Made by a program: the position numbers and the translations under genes | Shown here: positions 1 to 12,476 of the stretch, piece by piece | Position numbering within the stretch: position 1 is the stretch's first letter | How the letters are laid out: each line of letters opens with the position of its first letter | Origin: Blasia pusilla | Lineage: Eukaryota > Marchantiophyta > Marchantiopsida > Blasiales | Reading direction: 5' to 3' | Assembly (NCBI GenBank): GCA_050084515.1 | Contig: CM114273.1 | Location: 14,012,001 to 14,076,000, forward strand | Length of the DNA: 64,000 nt | Notes under the pieces: generated by a model | Seen by the model: only the letters and a program-made list of their open reading frames with translations | What the model was told of the DNA's origin: nothing | Databases searched by the model: none

Positions 1-2370
1 ACCTCTCCTCCACGGAATGATGCCGCTACCATGACACTCCTCTCCATATAAACATCAAGAATGGGAGTATCCTCTGCCTAGAAATGTCCCTCAATTAAAT
101 CACTAGGCCAAGTGATGGCGCTGCTAAATGTTGCTAAGGTCGCCATCTCTCATGGTCGTCGCTTGATCACTCCACCGATGAATCGAACGGGTAATGAGCT
201 AAGGTGCCCATCACCAGACTTCCATCGTAGTGTGTAGGATGCTGACTCCTCCTAGTAATCCACAGAAAACCCCATCGGATACAACACTACTCCACCAACC
301 CCATCGGATACAACACTACCCCACCGTCCATCACCTCCTCTGCAATCACCCATGAGTGTGATGCAAGAACACCAACTCCACGCTCACATAGCATAGCGGC
401 TAGACGGAAAACCTCGGCGGGCGTACCTCCCAACGTCATAACATCATAAGCAAAAAATAAAGGAGTGCAGTACACAATAGTGGCCACCCCCAAGAACGTG
501 CTCAACACATTCTCCTCCTGAACATCAACAATAGGAGTCGTTGCACTTGCTTCTCCCATCGCCCTCCGTGCCTGCACACCAATAACATCACCAACTCTCC
601 GGGAACTCTGATCAAGACCCATCGATGGGGTCCTTATCGCCTCGGGCAACGTGAAAGACTTAGGAAGCCTGGTTTGTTTTCTGGCTTCCCCTCGCTGTGG
701 ATCCAAATCTGCGATTACTCCACGTGTAAAAATTGCGGCGGCCTCCATTTGGGCAATCCCGCACATCCAACCAAGATCCTCCATATCTCTAGTTGCTCCA
801 TATGACGTTGATGCCACCGATCCGGCATCGGGTCACCTCAATGCCATAGCGGCAATCTGCTACTGTAGTTGTTGTATCTGAGCAGCCATCCCTCACGCCC
901 GGTGTCTCCCTCGACACGTCTAGGTGATGGAACTCTACCTCCTCCACGGGCAACTCCACCACCCCCTCAAGCAACTCCAGCTCCTTGTTTGCCAATGAGA
1001 CAACCTAGTGCATGACCTCTAGGCCCATCCGGACCAGCTACTCACTTTGGTGCCCTCTCTGGCCCTTGGTCCCGACGTAACTCAGGGTGTAAGCTAAAAC
1101 ATATGGTGCGTGTGGGACTATACCTCTACAATAGTCACACTAATATCCTCCTGATGCAACACCATCTCCTCCTCCATGCTGAGGCATGCATCCATGATCC
1201 TGATGAGTGCAATTGCGCTGGTGATGGGCTCTACTACATGCCCAACAATTAATACCTGGCGGCTGCTATTGCACCGCATATGATGGCGCGGGTCTCTGTG
1301 GCACAGACTCTTCATAACCTCCATGTGCTCGTGGTACCATAATCCTCTCTCAAAATCCACGTTGCTACATTGGTGGTGCAGATACTCATGGCTGCTCTGG
1401 CCCAAAACTGATGGTGGCTACGCTCTCCTCCGCCATGTTGCGCTCAATGTTCCAGCAGTTCTAAAAACATCTCTCAACATGGGTGAGATTTTCATAAGAA
1501 GCACCCCTCCCGCATCCGTGTCTGCAGGGTTTGGTCCAGCATCTTGTACCATGACTGGATAGCTTGGGCCTCTGTCACCCCCTGAGTGACGTTAATCAAC
1601 ATGCGCAAGCAAGTGTAGGCCTCATGCAAACTCTCACCCAGGCGCCTTTGGAAGTGGTGGATGCTCCGCAACTTCTCCCTCCGTACCCCTTGGAAGCTTG
1701 TCCTCAACTCTACAAAGAACTCAACCACGGGGTTGAACCTAGGACGGACCCGACTAGACGGTGCAACTGCTCTAGTGCGAGTCAACCCTCCTAACACATT
1801 ACTTGCGGAAGAGGAAGTCCTGAATCCTCCTCCTAAAATGGTTCAATCCATGACACATAATGTGGGTCATAGTAGAGTCGCGATGCCTCAATCTCCTAGG
1901 CATATATGTGGGAGAACTCATGGTAATCGTCCATGGGTCCAAATGCTGGAACATGTCGTTCCATGTTGTTAACGGGTTGAACTCTCTAGATTTCCTAGCC
2001 CGCTGTGAGTCACACCAACTCCTTAACTCTGCCATAAAATCGTGCAACCTATCATGCCTATAGCACCCAAAAACCTCCGCAGTCCTCTATCCTCATCATC
2101 CATCTCGTACGCCCAACTGGTAAGACCATTCAATGTGTGTTGTGAATCACTAACAGACTCCTATACACTCTCTCCCTCGTCTGAAGATGACACAGAAGGA
2201 GATCGAGGTGGTCTCTCTTGTGGAGATCCTCGAAACCTCGCACCACTCCGGGTAAACCCTCTAGAGCTACTCTCAAGTCCACCACCTCGCTTCTCAAAGT
2301 CCCGGAAGGACGCCGTGATGACCCTCGTGCCCCTCTCATGTGATCACTCTCAACCTCGTGAGTAATCACT
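1..2370 (-). mobile_element. Degraded gypsy-like retroelement fragment (gag to protease end), truncated by window edge
   Basis: Minus-strand reading frames give a Gag-like core at 1492-1797, with the pattern ESLHEAY, then RMLINVTQGV, then WYKMLDQTL, which resembles the retrotransposon Gag capsid domain. An upstream Gag start lies near 2369. At 150-300 the minus strand encodes LYPMGF followed by VDY and EE, the same block that ends the protease-like region of the plus-strand element at 20.2-20.75 kb. The following minus-strand DNA (20-230) matches plus-strand 20780-20930 closely (MATLA, then FSSAITWPSDLIEGH). The frame is broken by stops and shifts, and a short duplication (ACCCCATCGGATACAACACT at about 269 and 298) sits at the protease end. 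It is therefore an inverted, decayed relative of the DNMT-bearing element. The rest of pol would lie left of the window. Confidence 0.7.
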
Positions 2371-2399
2371 TAATCACTCAATCAGTCAATCTGACATGT

Positions 2400-3930
2400 G
2401 GCACTCAATCTACACTCTCTCATTGAGACGTGTGTTGTACGGCAACAAACAGTGTGGTGCGGAAAATTGGTTGTTATCCTATCATCTCATCAACATGACA
2501 TACCCTCAATTGTGGACATCCCACATAGGTTTATGTCCCCTAAACCCATACATCAATAATGCTCTTGGCATCCGCACAAAACCCAATATCCCCAAATAAC
2601 TACCCAATACCCGAAAATCCCTAACACGTGTAGGGTAAAAGACGAGAATGGATAACTTGACACTAATATCAATGTCGCTCCTCAGCAACTGAAAATCTCG
2701 ACCCCAAGGCGGTCATGGTGATAAACTCCTTCAACCAGAAATTCGTACTCCTTTGGTACTAATGATGCGCAAATCTCCTCGATGTGTGGTGCGGGTCTAG
2801 CAGTACGGTGCACCATTCGCGTCACGGAACGGCAAAAATGGCACGGCACTCACGAATGAGGTACGGCACTCGGCGGCATATCCTTCTCAATCAACAAAAC
2901 ACAATCTTCTCCTAGTGATGGTGCGGTTTGGCGATCAAGACGGTGCGGTGTGGCCTCGAGCGACACAACGCGGAAATCCGCGACGTGTTGCGACTACGGG
3001 CGTCACGGCACGATACTCGATCATCATCAAGCGGCTACCAATCACAACATAGCAAAGTGGAAAAGATATTGCGATCCCATGAATCCAAAAAGGTCACATT
3101 TTCGAAGTCGACAATGTGACCTTTTTGGATTCATGGGATCGCAGACTCACCAATGAGTATGCGATCAGTGACGACCACTCATACATACTCACCAAGTATG
3201 GCGGCGGCGGCCCTATCTGGCCTTATATGGTGGTGGTGGCGGCTGGTTGTTGTCTTGAATAGCAGTGGTGGCAGCAGCAACTCGTGTTGGCAGTGGCAAC
3301 GACAATTGACAACCACAGTGGTGGCGACAGCAGCGACAAACGGTGGCGGCGGCGACGACAACCCACATCGGCAACAACTTGCAATGGTGCTAGCGGCAAC
3401 TGACAATTGCAATGGCGGCGGCGGCACAGATGGCGACAACATGGAAGGTGACTGTGCGAACAATGATGGCACGGACGGCGAAGACGCCTCCAACCGTGGC
3501 GGTTGCTTTAGGATTTGGAAATTTTTACCCTAAAAATTGGCAATTTGTAAAATTGGCCATAACTTTTTGTTGGCATCTCCAAATTGTGCACCATCTATTG
3601 CACAGCGTGGATAGCTTCATGATCTATGACGACATAAATTTTTTTTTGAACTAAACCTTCCAATAAAAACTGACGGGGACTGTTGTAAATCCCAATGTCT
3701 CTTCTCCTACAAAAATTTTGGCATCGTTTCCGGGTTGATTTCTTCCAACGAAAACTTCAAACCTATAAAATCAGAAATCAGAGAGGTACATGGTGGTCCC
3801 GAGAGCACCGGCATGGGGAAATCCGCCCCCATACTCAATTTCTAATGAAAATTGGGGAGCGCTTCCGCGTGCCACTCTCCCACACGAAAAATCGGCAAGG
3901 AAATAGCAAAATCAAGCGGTTTTTGCTCCA
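2400..3930. other. Intergenic or retroelement leader DNA; triplet-rich low-complexity stretch
   Basis: No gene is supported here. It probably includes the 5' end (LTR or leader) of the minus-strand element, but no clear LTR pair or primer site was found. From about 3195 to 3500 the sequence is rich in GGC, GTG and AAC triplets, which produces long low-complexity open frames on both strands (poly Gly, Ser, Asn, Thr). These look like by-products of a decayed trinucleotide repeat and not a protein. A strong hairpin lies at 3071-3142 and is listed separately. Confidence 0.5.
3071..3142. repeat. Perfect 30-bp inverted repeat with 12-nt loop
   Basis: The left arm at 3071-3100 begins GCGATCCCATGAATCC and ends GGTCACATT. 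The right arm at 3113-3142 is its exact reverse complement. The 12-nt loop is TTCGAAGTCGAC, itself two 6-bp palindromes. Homology stops abruptly at both outer ends. It could be a small foldback element or a hairpin RNA source; nothing in the sequence decides. Confidence 0.9.
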
Positions 3931-4039
3931 GTGAGCACTCCCATGAGCTACTGAATGGGGAACACGGTCCCCAACTTGCACAAACAGTGAGTGACTAGCA
4001 AGCTGCTCCATTGAACTCTCTCACTCTCTCATTCTCTCT

Positions 4040-4550
4040 TTGTAAAAATCAATGAAATCTCTCATCAACACCTCACACCAAACTCTCTATGGTGTGCACT
4101 CTCTCTCATGTCAAACCAAACCCACTCTTCTAATGAGAGGCTTGGGTTACACACACAAGGCAAGGAGGACCATAGCTCCGCCGCCTCATGCCAAGAGGTT
4201 CAACAAAGAGAAAATGATCTCTCAAGCTTTCTCTCTTGGAGGTATATTCCCTTTCCTCTCCCAAGTCCCCTCCACGGTCACCTATGCTTGCAGGTCATCT
4301 CCTTGGCTCTCAACCTGATGTAGCGGGTCAAGGGCCACTTTCCAAAGTAGAAAGTCAACTATACTCCAAATGGAAACTTACCCAAAATAGTAAGTTTCTC
4401 TATATGGCTCCAAATGAGCCGAAACGAAGGGGAAACGTGTTCTCTCTGGTTACCCGGGGCCTCAACAAGTCATCCTTGACCTCTTGAGGCTGTCTTCTAG
4501 TATCTTTGAAGGCGCTCCACTAGATCTCGCCTATCTATCCTAATAGTCAT
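4040..4550 (-). repeat. LTR-family copy (family A), truncated
   Basis: This stretch matches 5658-6290, 16403-17059 (all minus), 32867-33508 and 63350-63625 (both plus). Shared blocks are CTAATGAGAGGCTTGGGTTA, CCTCATGCCAAGAGGTTCAA, and the AAGTAGAAAGTCAACTATA and AATAGTAAGTTTCTCTATAT segments. On its sense (minus) strand it holds a TATA-like tract (ATATAG). The end carrying the CGCACGA terminus in other copies is missing here. It is probably a solo or fragmentary LTR. Confidence 0.65.
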
Positions 4551-5657
4551 GACAAGGCAAATCTAAACAGACAAGCCTCATTCTCACTCCCATCTCCAAA
4601 TTTCTACTTTTGAGCTTTGTCCACTCACTACCATCCACCACTTAACTATATATTCAAATCATTATAGCATGAGCAGTTGCTTCAAACACACTCAATTCTT
4701 AAACCCAACTTCATGAATAAACTCACTAAGGTCAAGATCTTGTTCTCATTCCTATCAAATATACCATTTTTTCCCTTGCCAAACAATCAATGTTAATCCC
4801 TCCTGGTCTATTCATCAATTAGGCCATAGAGACTCCCCATACACTTTTACGAGCCAAGCGGACTACGGGTACCCGCAGCCATACGAACATGTCTCTCCTA
4901 GGGACAAACATAAGTTGGCTTTCATGGACATGTCCGAGGATATGAACCTTGTGCGTGTGCAACCTTGCACATGATACATTGATATGTATGTGATGCTAGA
5001 GATCTAAGAAGTTGATGAAACTAAAAAAACCAAAATACCAATGATCTTTTGACTCCTATTATTTTATTGAAGCTTTGACTAGTCCTTGGAAAACCAAAAA
5101 TCAAAATTTTTTTCTTGGCATAAAAGAGGAGAATTTTTTATATTTTATCATTATTCCAAACAAGGTACCTAAAGAGTTACCCAATTGTAGGAGGTTATAG
5201 CAGAATGGACAAACTGCCCCTTGTAGATCGTCAGATCCTAAGTTCAAGCCCGACCCTCTGCCTTGAGTTTCCCTCCTGTTTTGTACTTCTGATAAGTTTC
5301 CCCGTCACGCTTTGATGTAGGCACTCTCTTCCCAATTGGAACTTATGATGATTATTGTAACCAAAGTTATGGCAATCACCTTACGCATGCTTTAAGGAGC
5401 CATAATACAACAACTTACTTCTAAAGAGTGAAGGTCATGACTCCATATCTCAATGCAATGAAGGAAGGGGCTTTACCAATTTGGGAAATGTCTCTTCTAT
5501 ATGAAATGAAGTCATTTTCGAAAAAAGGAAATACACATAGCTTGTTACATGTTAAGAAAAAGGGAAACATCATGTGAGAAAATAGAGAGAGATCGTGGAG
5601 TATGATTTTGATTTGTACATTATACTTATAAGCATATTTGGAGAAAATAGTTTATGA
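4551..5657. other. AT-rich intergenic DNA, no gene seen
   Basis: No coding frame with recognisable composition is present. A stretch at about 5190-5262 has weak tRNA-like boxes (TAGCAGAATGG and AGTTCAAGCCC) and could be the head of a tRNA-derived SINE. It does not fold convincingly as a tRNA by eye. Confidence 0.4.
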
Positions 5658-6290
5658 TCACCATCGTGCGTATACACAATCCTACATAACATACATCGTT
5701 GTCACCCACTATAAACACAAACATACAATAAATCATCCTCACTCATGGCATTTGAACATCGAGACGATTGTGTATTAAAATATCTCTAATAAATCAAGAT
5801 TACTCAAAAGCTTTGACACAAAATCCATCTCCCTCTCATATTAAGCCAAATCCGCTCTCCTAATGAGAAGCTTGGGTTACTCACAAGGCAAAGAGGACCA
5901 TAGTTCCTCCGCTTCATGCCAACTGGTTCTACAAAAAGAGAATGAACTCAAAAGCTCCCTTCTTTAGGTATACCCCCTTCCCTCTCCCAAGCTCTCTCCA
6001 TGGCAACCTGTCCTCGCAGATTACCTCCTTGGCTCTTGACTTCCGGTAGGAGGTCAAGGGCTGCTTTCCAAAGTAGAAAGTCAACTATATTCATAAAAGA
6101 AACTTACATGAAATAGTAAGTTTATGTACATTGCTCCACATAAGCCAAAACAAACGGAACTTTGCTCTCTTAGGTTATCTTCAGCCTCAACAAGTCATCC
6201 TCGACCTCTCGAGATTGTCGTCCAATCTCCTCAAATGCACTCTACCAAAACTCGTCAATCTATCCTAAAAGAGGTGAGACCACAAATATC
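5658..6290 (-). repeat. LTR-family A copy, near full length
   Basis: It runs on the minus strand from a GGATAGATTGACGAG block near 6285 to the CGCACGAT terminus near 5665, the same order as the 32867-33508 copy. It is diverged, with many substitutions, and no target-site duplication could be recognised. No internal retroelement genes are attached, which is consistent with a solo LTR. Confidence 0.6.
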
Positions 6291-7100
6291 AACTAACATA
6301 AGTTCTCTCATGAATATCCACCAAAAAGTGAACAAGGAAATTTGATTATAGGACATTGCTTATAATGATTTTATGTGAATGTCACATGAATAAATGTTAG
6401 TAGTGTTTTACGGATGCTATATGGATGATTTGTGTTTCAACCGTTACAAATCTGTGTGAAATATCTAAATATGTTCTAAAATAAGAGGTAGTAAAAAGTG
6501 TAGTAATAAGTGTAAAAAGCCACTTGAAGTAAAGGTACCTTCTACTGGATTGTGTCATATTCATGTAGAGATGTTCTCAAGAGTGGCTAGGCACATAGTA
6601 TGTGACACATGAACAAATATGATTGAAATCTCTCAATGGCAGTATAAATCATTAAGTTGTAGCCTTTAAATTAATAACGCAAAGAAGTAATAAAAGTCTA
6701 AAGAGCGGTAGCGTTCGCACGAGACACACTTCTAAACATCTATATTATTATTTAGAGTAAGCCTTCATTTTGCATTCTTATTTAGTGGGATGGCTTGCCT
6801 TTACACCGAAAAAACGATTGTTTGAAATTATGTAAACCAGGCCCTTTGAGAGGGGTGGGAGGGAAAAAAGAAAATAATTAATAAGCACGTGTGGAGGAAA
6901 AAAATTTATATGTAAGACCATTTGGAGAGCTAATTATTACTGTGAGATTTAAATAAGGGAAATGTTCCTAGTTTCACGGGTTCTTTTTCTTTTTCCCCTC
7001 CGTCGTCGGCTTTGATATGAGACTCACTCTTGCCGTATTTTTTCCATGTCCGTATTTTCTTGCGTTTAGATATGGATTAAGCGGATCCCATTACGAAAAC
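6291..7100. other. AT-rich intergenic DNA, no gene seen
   Basis: The composition is AT-rich up to about 6990 and then shifts to the GC-rich block that precedes the importin gene. No protein, RNA gene or clear repeat was recognised. Confidence 0.4.
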
Positions 7101-8241
7101 AGCCACGTATCTTCCCGTTCCACATGGCGCGAAAGGGAAAGCCACACTTGATCCGGCACGAGGGTTATCCCGACGCCATCGCATGCAAACCGGGTGGCGA
7201 GGGGTCCGAAGGCGGGCAGGGCAGGCTCACTGGTGGCTCATTCGAACGCTCGGACGGAATCCCGGGGGCCCGAAGATCGGCACGATCGTTCGTTCGTTTG
7301 AACGATCGGATGGAAAACCAGGGCCTCCCAAGAGTGGGCTCGTTTGAACGACGGGATTCGCGCCCTTTCGAGCACGGCTTCGCGCGAAAGAAGAAGGCAC
7401 GAAAGAAGGACCGCCGGGTTCCAGGCGCGGCGGAGCAAGTGCTCGTTGGTTCGTCGACTGAGGAGAACGGATGGTAACTTGGAGAGAAGGAAATCCAGAG
7501 TCTCACAGAGAGAGCGAGAGGACTGCCATCGCGGGGCGGGTAATTAGGGTTAATTCGTTAGGAGCAAATGAAGGCGGGCTCGGAGGTGAAAGGCACAGGC
7601 GGAATTGTCCGCTGTCGTACGCTCTCTTCCTAATTCTTTCTATTCTGCTACTTGTTGTCCCCGTGAGATAATAGGAGGCAGCGGCGACAGCTGCATCTGC
7701 TGGCCGCTCTCTCCCCTGAGAGCCCAGTCAGGGCTGGCAGCGAAGAACAGAACAGAGCAGAGCAGAACCCACGAGAAAGGGAACCGAGGGGGGCGCGGGG
7801 GAGTAGCTAAGTACTCGATTCTGGAGAGGGGAGGATCCCGGGGATTCTCGCGGAGGATTGACCTCAATTGGCGGGGAGGGAGAGCAGGGTCGGGGACTAC
7901 GGTTTCGATTGAGGAGGACGGCCTTGAGAGCCGGAGACGACCGAAGGGGGGGTCGAGTGAGTGAGGAGGATCCAGGCTGTGAAGCGGTCTTGTGAATCTC
8001 GAGAGGAGGGGAGGACGGAAGGTGGCGGGAGTGGGGTTAAAGGGTGTTCTCAGCGGAGGCGGGGAAGGGGTGGTTCAATTGTCGCCGTCGTGTGTGGTAG
8101 AAGATTATCACTCTTGGCAACGACTTACGATTTCACTCCCCATCCGTGCTGCCAGGAGGTGATTTACGGAGAGAGGTGGGGGGCATTGAGCGGAAGTCTG
8201 GGACGGGTAAGATCGATTGTTTCTTGGAGATAAGAGAGATA

Positions 8242-8275
<34 letters not shown>

Positions 8276-8634
8276 GCGCTTCCGCTGCATCATCCAGTCC
8301 AAACTGCGCCTGTACATAATGATGTATGCGAGTTGGATTCCTCACGAAGCATAGGCGTGCAGTTCGTAGCGCAGGGCGAGCGAAGGGGCCTGTGAGTAGA
8401 GGCTGAGAGTAGTTGGTGCGGGGAGGGGAGAGGCCCCGGTGAGGGCGCCCGAGGATTCAGGTGGAAATCCCTAGAGATTCATGTAGGATTGGTGAACGCG
8501 GACGAAGTATCGGATGACAGGTGTCCGTGGAGTGCATTCCGAAAGATAGAGGTGGAGCGTCTACATCCTTCGTCTTTCTGTGTTTGCCATAGTTCCTCTC
8601 AATCTTCGACGCACTGAGCGCTCTCACTGTAACA
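7101..8634 (+). promoter_or_regulatory. GC-rich 5' flank and probable 5' UTR of importin beta gene
   Basis: Composition changes sharply at about 7100 to GC-rich DNA that continues into the importin start codon at 8635. The long open frames here overlap on both strands and show no domain, so they are shadows of base composition. A GA microsatellite lies at 8245-8273. The transcription start and any 5' UTR intron cannot be placed without RNA data. Confidence 0.45.
8245..8273. repeat. (GA)n microsatellite
   Basis: An uninterrupted GA dinucleotide run in the presumed 5' UTR or promoter of the importin gene. GA/CT tracts near plant transcription starts are often targets of GAGA-binding BPC factors; that role is inference here. 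Confidence 0.9.
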
Positions 8635-11600
8635 ATGGCGCTCGAAGTCACGCAGATTTTGCTGAATGCACAGTCGGCGGATGGGGCGGTGCGGAAGCTC
8701 GCCGAGGAGAATCTGAAGCAATTTCAGGAGCAGAACTTGGCCGCTTTTCTCATCTCTCTGTCCCACGAGCTTGCCAACAATGAGAAACCTCCCGAGAGCC
8801 GGAGACTCGCGGGTCTCATTCTCAAGAACTCCTTGGATGCGAAGGAGGCTCCACGGAAGGCTGAACTCGTGCAAAAATGGATCGCTCTCGAGGCCGCTGT
8901 CAAGAGTCAGATCAAAACATCTCTCCTTCTAACCCTTTCATCCATGACGGCCGATGCTCGTCATACATCCGCTCAAGTCGTTGCCAAGATCGCTGCAATA
9001 GAACTCCCTTTGAACGAGTGGCAGGAACTTGTTGGGAATCTCCTGGCGAACATGGGTGGGCCGAACGTGGAGCAACCGGCACATCTCAAGCAAGCCACCT
9101 TGGAGGCGCTGGGTTATGTTTGTGAGGAGGTCTCAGCAGAGGTTTTGGCCCAGGAGCAGGTGAATTCGATTCTCACCGCTGTGGTTCAGGGTATGAATGC
9201 TACTGAAACCAGCAACGATGTCCGACTAGCGGCAACTAGAGCACTTTATAATGCCCTTGACTTTGCGCAGACTAACTTTGAGAATAACATGGAAAGAGAT
9301 TATATCATGAGAGTTGTCTGCGAGGCTACTCTTTCCCCCGATGTAAGGGTCAGGCAGGCAGCCTTCGAATGCTTGGTATCCATATCCTCGACGTACTACG
9401 ACAAGCTCTCAGTGTACATGCAAGACATCTTTGCCATCACCTCTAAAGCTGTAAAGGAGGACGAAGAGCCCGTCGCCCTTCAAGCTATCGAGTTTTGGAG
9501 TTCCATCTGCGACGAAGAGATCGAAATTCAGGATGAGTACTCGGGTGATTTCTCCGGCGATTCCGAGGTTCCCTATTTCCGATTCATCAAGCAAGCTCTT
9601 CCAGCTCTGGTCCCCATGCTGCTCGAGACCCTAACCAAACAGGATGAGGATCAGGATGAAGAGGAGGGAGCTTGGAATTTGGCTATGGCTGGAGGGACAT
9701 GTCTGGGCCTCGTCGCGAGGACCGTCGGAGATGATGTAGTGCCTCTGGTAATGCCTTTCGTGCAAGAGAATGTCTCGAAGCCCGACTGGAGGTGCCGGGA
9801 GGCAGCTACGTATGCTTTCGGTTCTATTCTGGAAGGGCCGTCTCTAGAGAAGCTCACTCCTCTTGTCAACGTCGCTCTAAACTTCATGCTGAATGCCATG
9901 AAGGATGAGAATAACCATGTTAAGGATACGACTGCTTGGACTTTGGGAAGAATATTTGAGTTTTTGCACGGACCCACCGTGGATAATCCCGTCATCACAT
10001 CTGCCAACTTGCACCTCATTCTGGCCGTTCTCCTCGAGAGTATCAAGGATGCTCCGAATGTGGCCGAAAAGGTCTGTGGAGCCATCTACTTCCTGGCTCA
10101 AGGGTACGAGGAAACTGGTGTGAGCCCTTCCCCCTTATCTCCCTTCTTCCAGACGATCGTCCAGGCCCTTCTAGCCACCACGGTCAGGGATGACGCCGGT
10201 GACTCCAGACTCCGTTCGTCTGCTTACGAAACTCTCAACGAAGTCGTAAGATGTTCCACAGAGGACACGGCACCAATTGTCATGCAGTTGGTACCTGTCG
10301 TCATGCAGAAACTGAACAACACTCTGGAGATGCAGATTCTTTCTTCCGATGACCGTGAGAAGCAAAGTGAACTGCAGGCGCTCCTATGTGGAGTTTTGCA
10401 GGTCATAATACAGAAGCTCGGGGCTTCAGAATCTACCAAGTATGGCATTGTTCAGTGCGCAGATCAAATGATGAACCTCTTCTTGCGAGTATTTGCTTGC
10501 AGGAGTGCCACTGTCCACGAGGAAGCTATGCTCGCGATTGGAGCTTTGGCCTATGCCACTGGCGTAGAGTTTGGAAAATACATGCAAGAGTTTTACAGAT
10601 ACCTTGAGATGGGGCTTCAGAATTTTGAGGAGTACCAAGTTTGCGCAGTCACTGTGGGTGTTGTGGGTGATATCTGCCGGGCACTGGATGACAAGGTCCT
10701 CCCATTCTGTGACGGGATCATGACTCAACTTTTGAAGGATCTGTCCAGCAACCAGCTCCATCGCTCCGTGAAGCCGCCCATCTTTTCATGCTTCGGAGAT
10801 ATCGCTCTTGCCATAGGTGAGCATTTCGAAAAGTACCTGATTTACGCTATGCCCATGCTCCAAGGTGCGGCAGAGCTCTCTGCCATGCAAACTGTCCGGG
10901 ATGATGAGATGATTGACTACAACAACCAGTTGCGAAGTGGAATCTTTGAGGCATACTCGGGCATTTTCCAAGGTTTCAAAAATTCCAAGGCAGAGTTGAT
11001 GGTTCCATATGCTGGTCACATTTTACAGTTTATTGAGAATGTCTACCAGGACAAGGACAGGTATGTAATTCCTCTATCAAAGGTCCCATCATGTCCTTCA
11101 TGGTTTTTGGTTCGAGCAGATCGTAGGACATGTGTTCGGGGTGTGGTGTAGTTCCACATTTTGAAAAAGTCTGTTTTTCACTCTCTTGGAGCTCTAGCAT
11201 GTTAATTAACCTCACTCATCTCTACTAGAACGCTAAGGTGCTCTTCATTTCTTGCTCTCCTCTCTCATTGTGATATTTTCTTGAATGTAGGGTTGTCCAG
11301 TGACCCTCCAGGACATTCGTACGTTTGTTCCACCGTTTGTACTGGTGCAAGTGTGTTGTATTGTTTCTACCATGGGATCAGCATGAGTTCATGGACAGCT
11401 TGACTGACGACTTGCTTTCGCATTCTTGTTGTTTGGTAATACCAGGGATGATGTTGTGACAAAAGCTGCAATCGGGGTAATGGGCGATCTAGCTGATACA
11501 ATGGGGGCAAATGCCGCAGTCTTGTTCAGTCGATCAGTTTTCTACAAGGACTTCCTTGACGAGTGTACATCTTCTGATGACCAACAACTGAAAGAAACTG

Positions 11601-11644
11601 CCGAGTGGGCCCAGGCTACTATCAACCGGATCATTGCAGGATGA
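8635..11644 (+). CDS. KPNB1: Importin subunit beta-1 (nuclear import receptor), two exons
   Basis: This is a karyopherin beta that binds importin alpha or cargo directly and carries it through nuclear pores, releasing it on RanGTP. Exons are 8635-11060 and 11446-11644, joined across a GTATGT..CAG intron with phase 2, giving 874 residues; plant importin beta-1 is about 870. The start MALEVTQILLNAQSADG matches the family N-terminus, followed by the importin-beta N-terminal region. HEAT-repeat helices run through the whole protein. The acidic loop EDQDEEEGAWN, near residues 337-347, is the family's IBB/Ran contact loop. The second exon supplies the C-terminal helices, including VTKAAIGVMGDLAD, and ends INRIIAG. 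Without splicing, the first exon would read into the intron and stop at 11151 with about 29 unrelated residues. No frame damage is visible, so the gene looks intact and functional. Confidence 0.96.
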
Positions 11645-12470
11645 TCCAGGCTCATTCTACCCAACTAGATTTTTTAACGAACATTTTTCCTCTGTATTAT
11701 TGCACTACATTTGTTTCTTACCACCACGTAAGACATCCCGCTGTTCATTGGCCATCGTGTTTTGAAACATCACGAGACGGCCATGCTCGTTGGTTTTGAA
11801 GAGTGCCAACATAGCTTGCCAAGCAAACCCTGAAGCTGCGTTCAATATCTTGAAAGTGGCCTCGTCGAATAAGTAACCTTGTAGGTGGATATTTCACTCG
11901 TGAAGTATCTTCTCAGCCCTTTCCCCTTCAAACCCCAGAAACTCCTTACTGGGTCCTGGTTGGTACGTCTGATCCCGTTTGGTCACAGCACGTATTTTTG
12001 GTCAGGTGTTGTTGCCCACTTTTTAGTTAGATGTGGATTGGGCACTAACTTCGACAATTTGGGGTTCAGCAACTGAACCCATCAGCACTGTTTAATTTCT
12101 GTCAATTAAATGAAGGCTACTTTTACCCCTAATGTCTCTTGTATTTCTCGACGAACGGGAGTCTGTCATCTTCTCCTTCTCTCACATACCCACACATATG
12201 ATACGGAGTTTTTCTGCACTCCACCCTAAATTGTGACCATCTTGGTGAAGCACGAATGGACTAAAAGCCAATGCGCACACCCCTTGAGTCGAGGAAAGAA
12301 GCACTGGGTGCTACGATGTGGAAAAAAGCTACAGATGGGAGCTAACAGGGAGGAAACAATTCTCAGCATCTGCCGCTGTCTCCTAGAGAATTTGTTCGAC
12401 AGGTCGCACCGATCGCAACTTCACACGACCGGAACAGTCTGCCATACTTCACCACAACTCACATCCTCAT
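11645..12470. other. 3' flank of importin gene, no second gene seen
   Basis: Probable 3' UTR followed by intergenic DNA. No domain-bearing reading frame and no convincing repeat was recognised. Confidence 0.4.
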
Positions 12471-12476
12471 ACGGAT

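Noticed and set aside
3153-3533. 126-codon frame rich in Gly, Asn, Thr
   Set aside because: Product of decayed trinucleotide repeats; both strands are open with low-complexity translations.
5190-5262. tRNA-like A-box and B-box sequences
   Set aside because: The boxes are imperfect and no acceptor or anticodon stem pairs well by eye; at most a SINE head.
7124-8233. Several 65-119 codon frames before the importin gene
   Set aside because: Overlapping frames on both strands in GC-rich DNA, Arg/Gly-rich, no domain; explained by composition.
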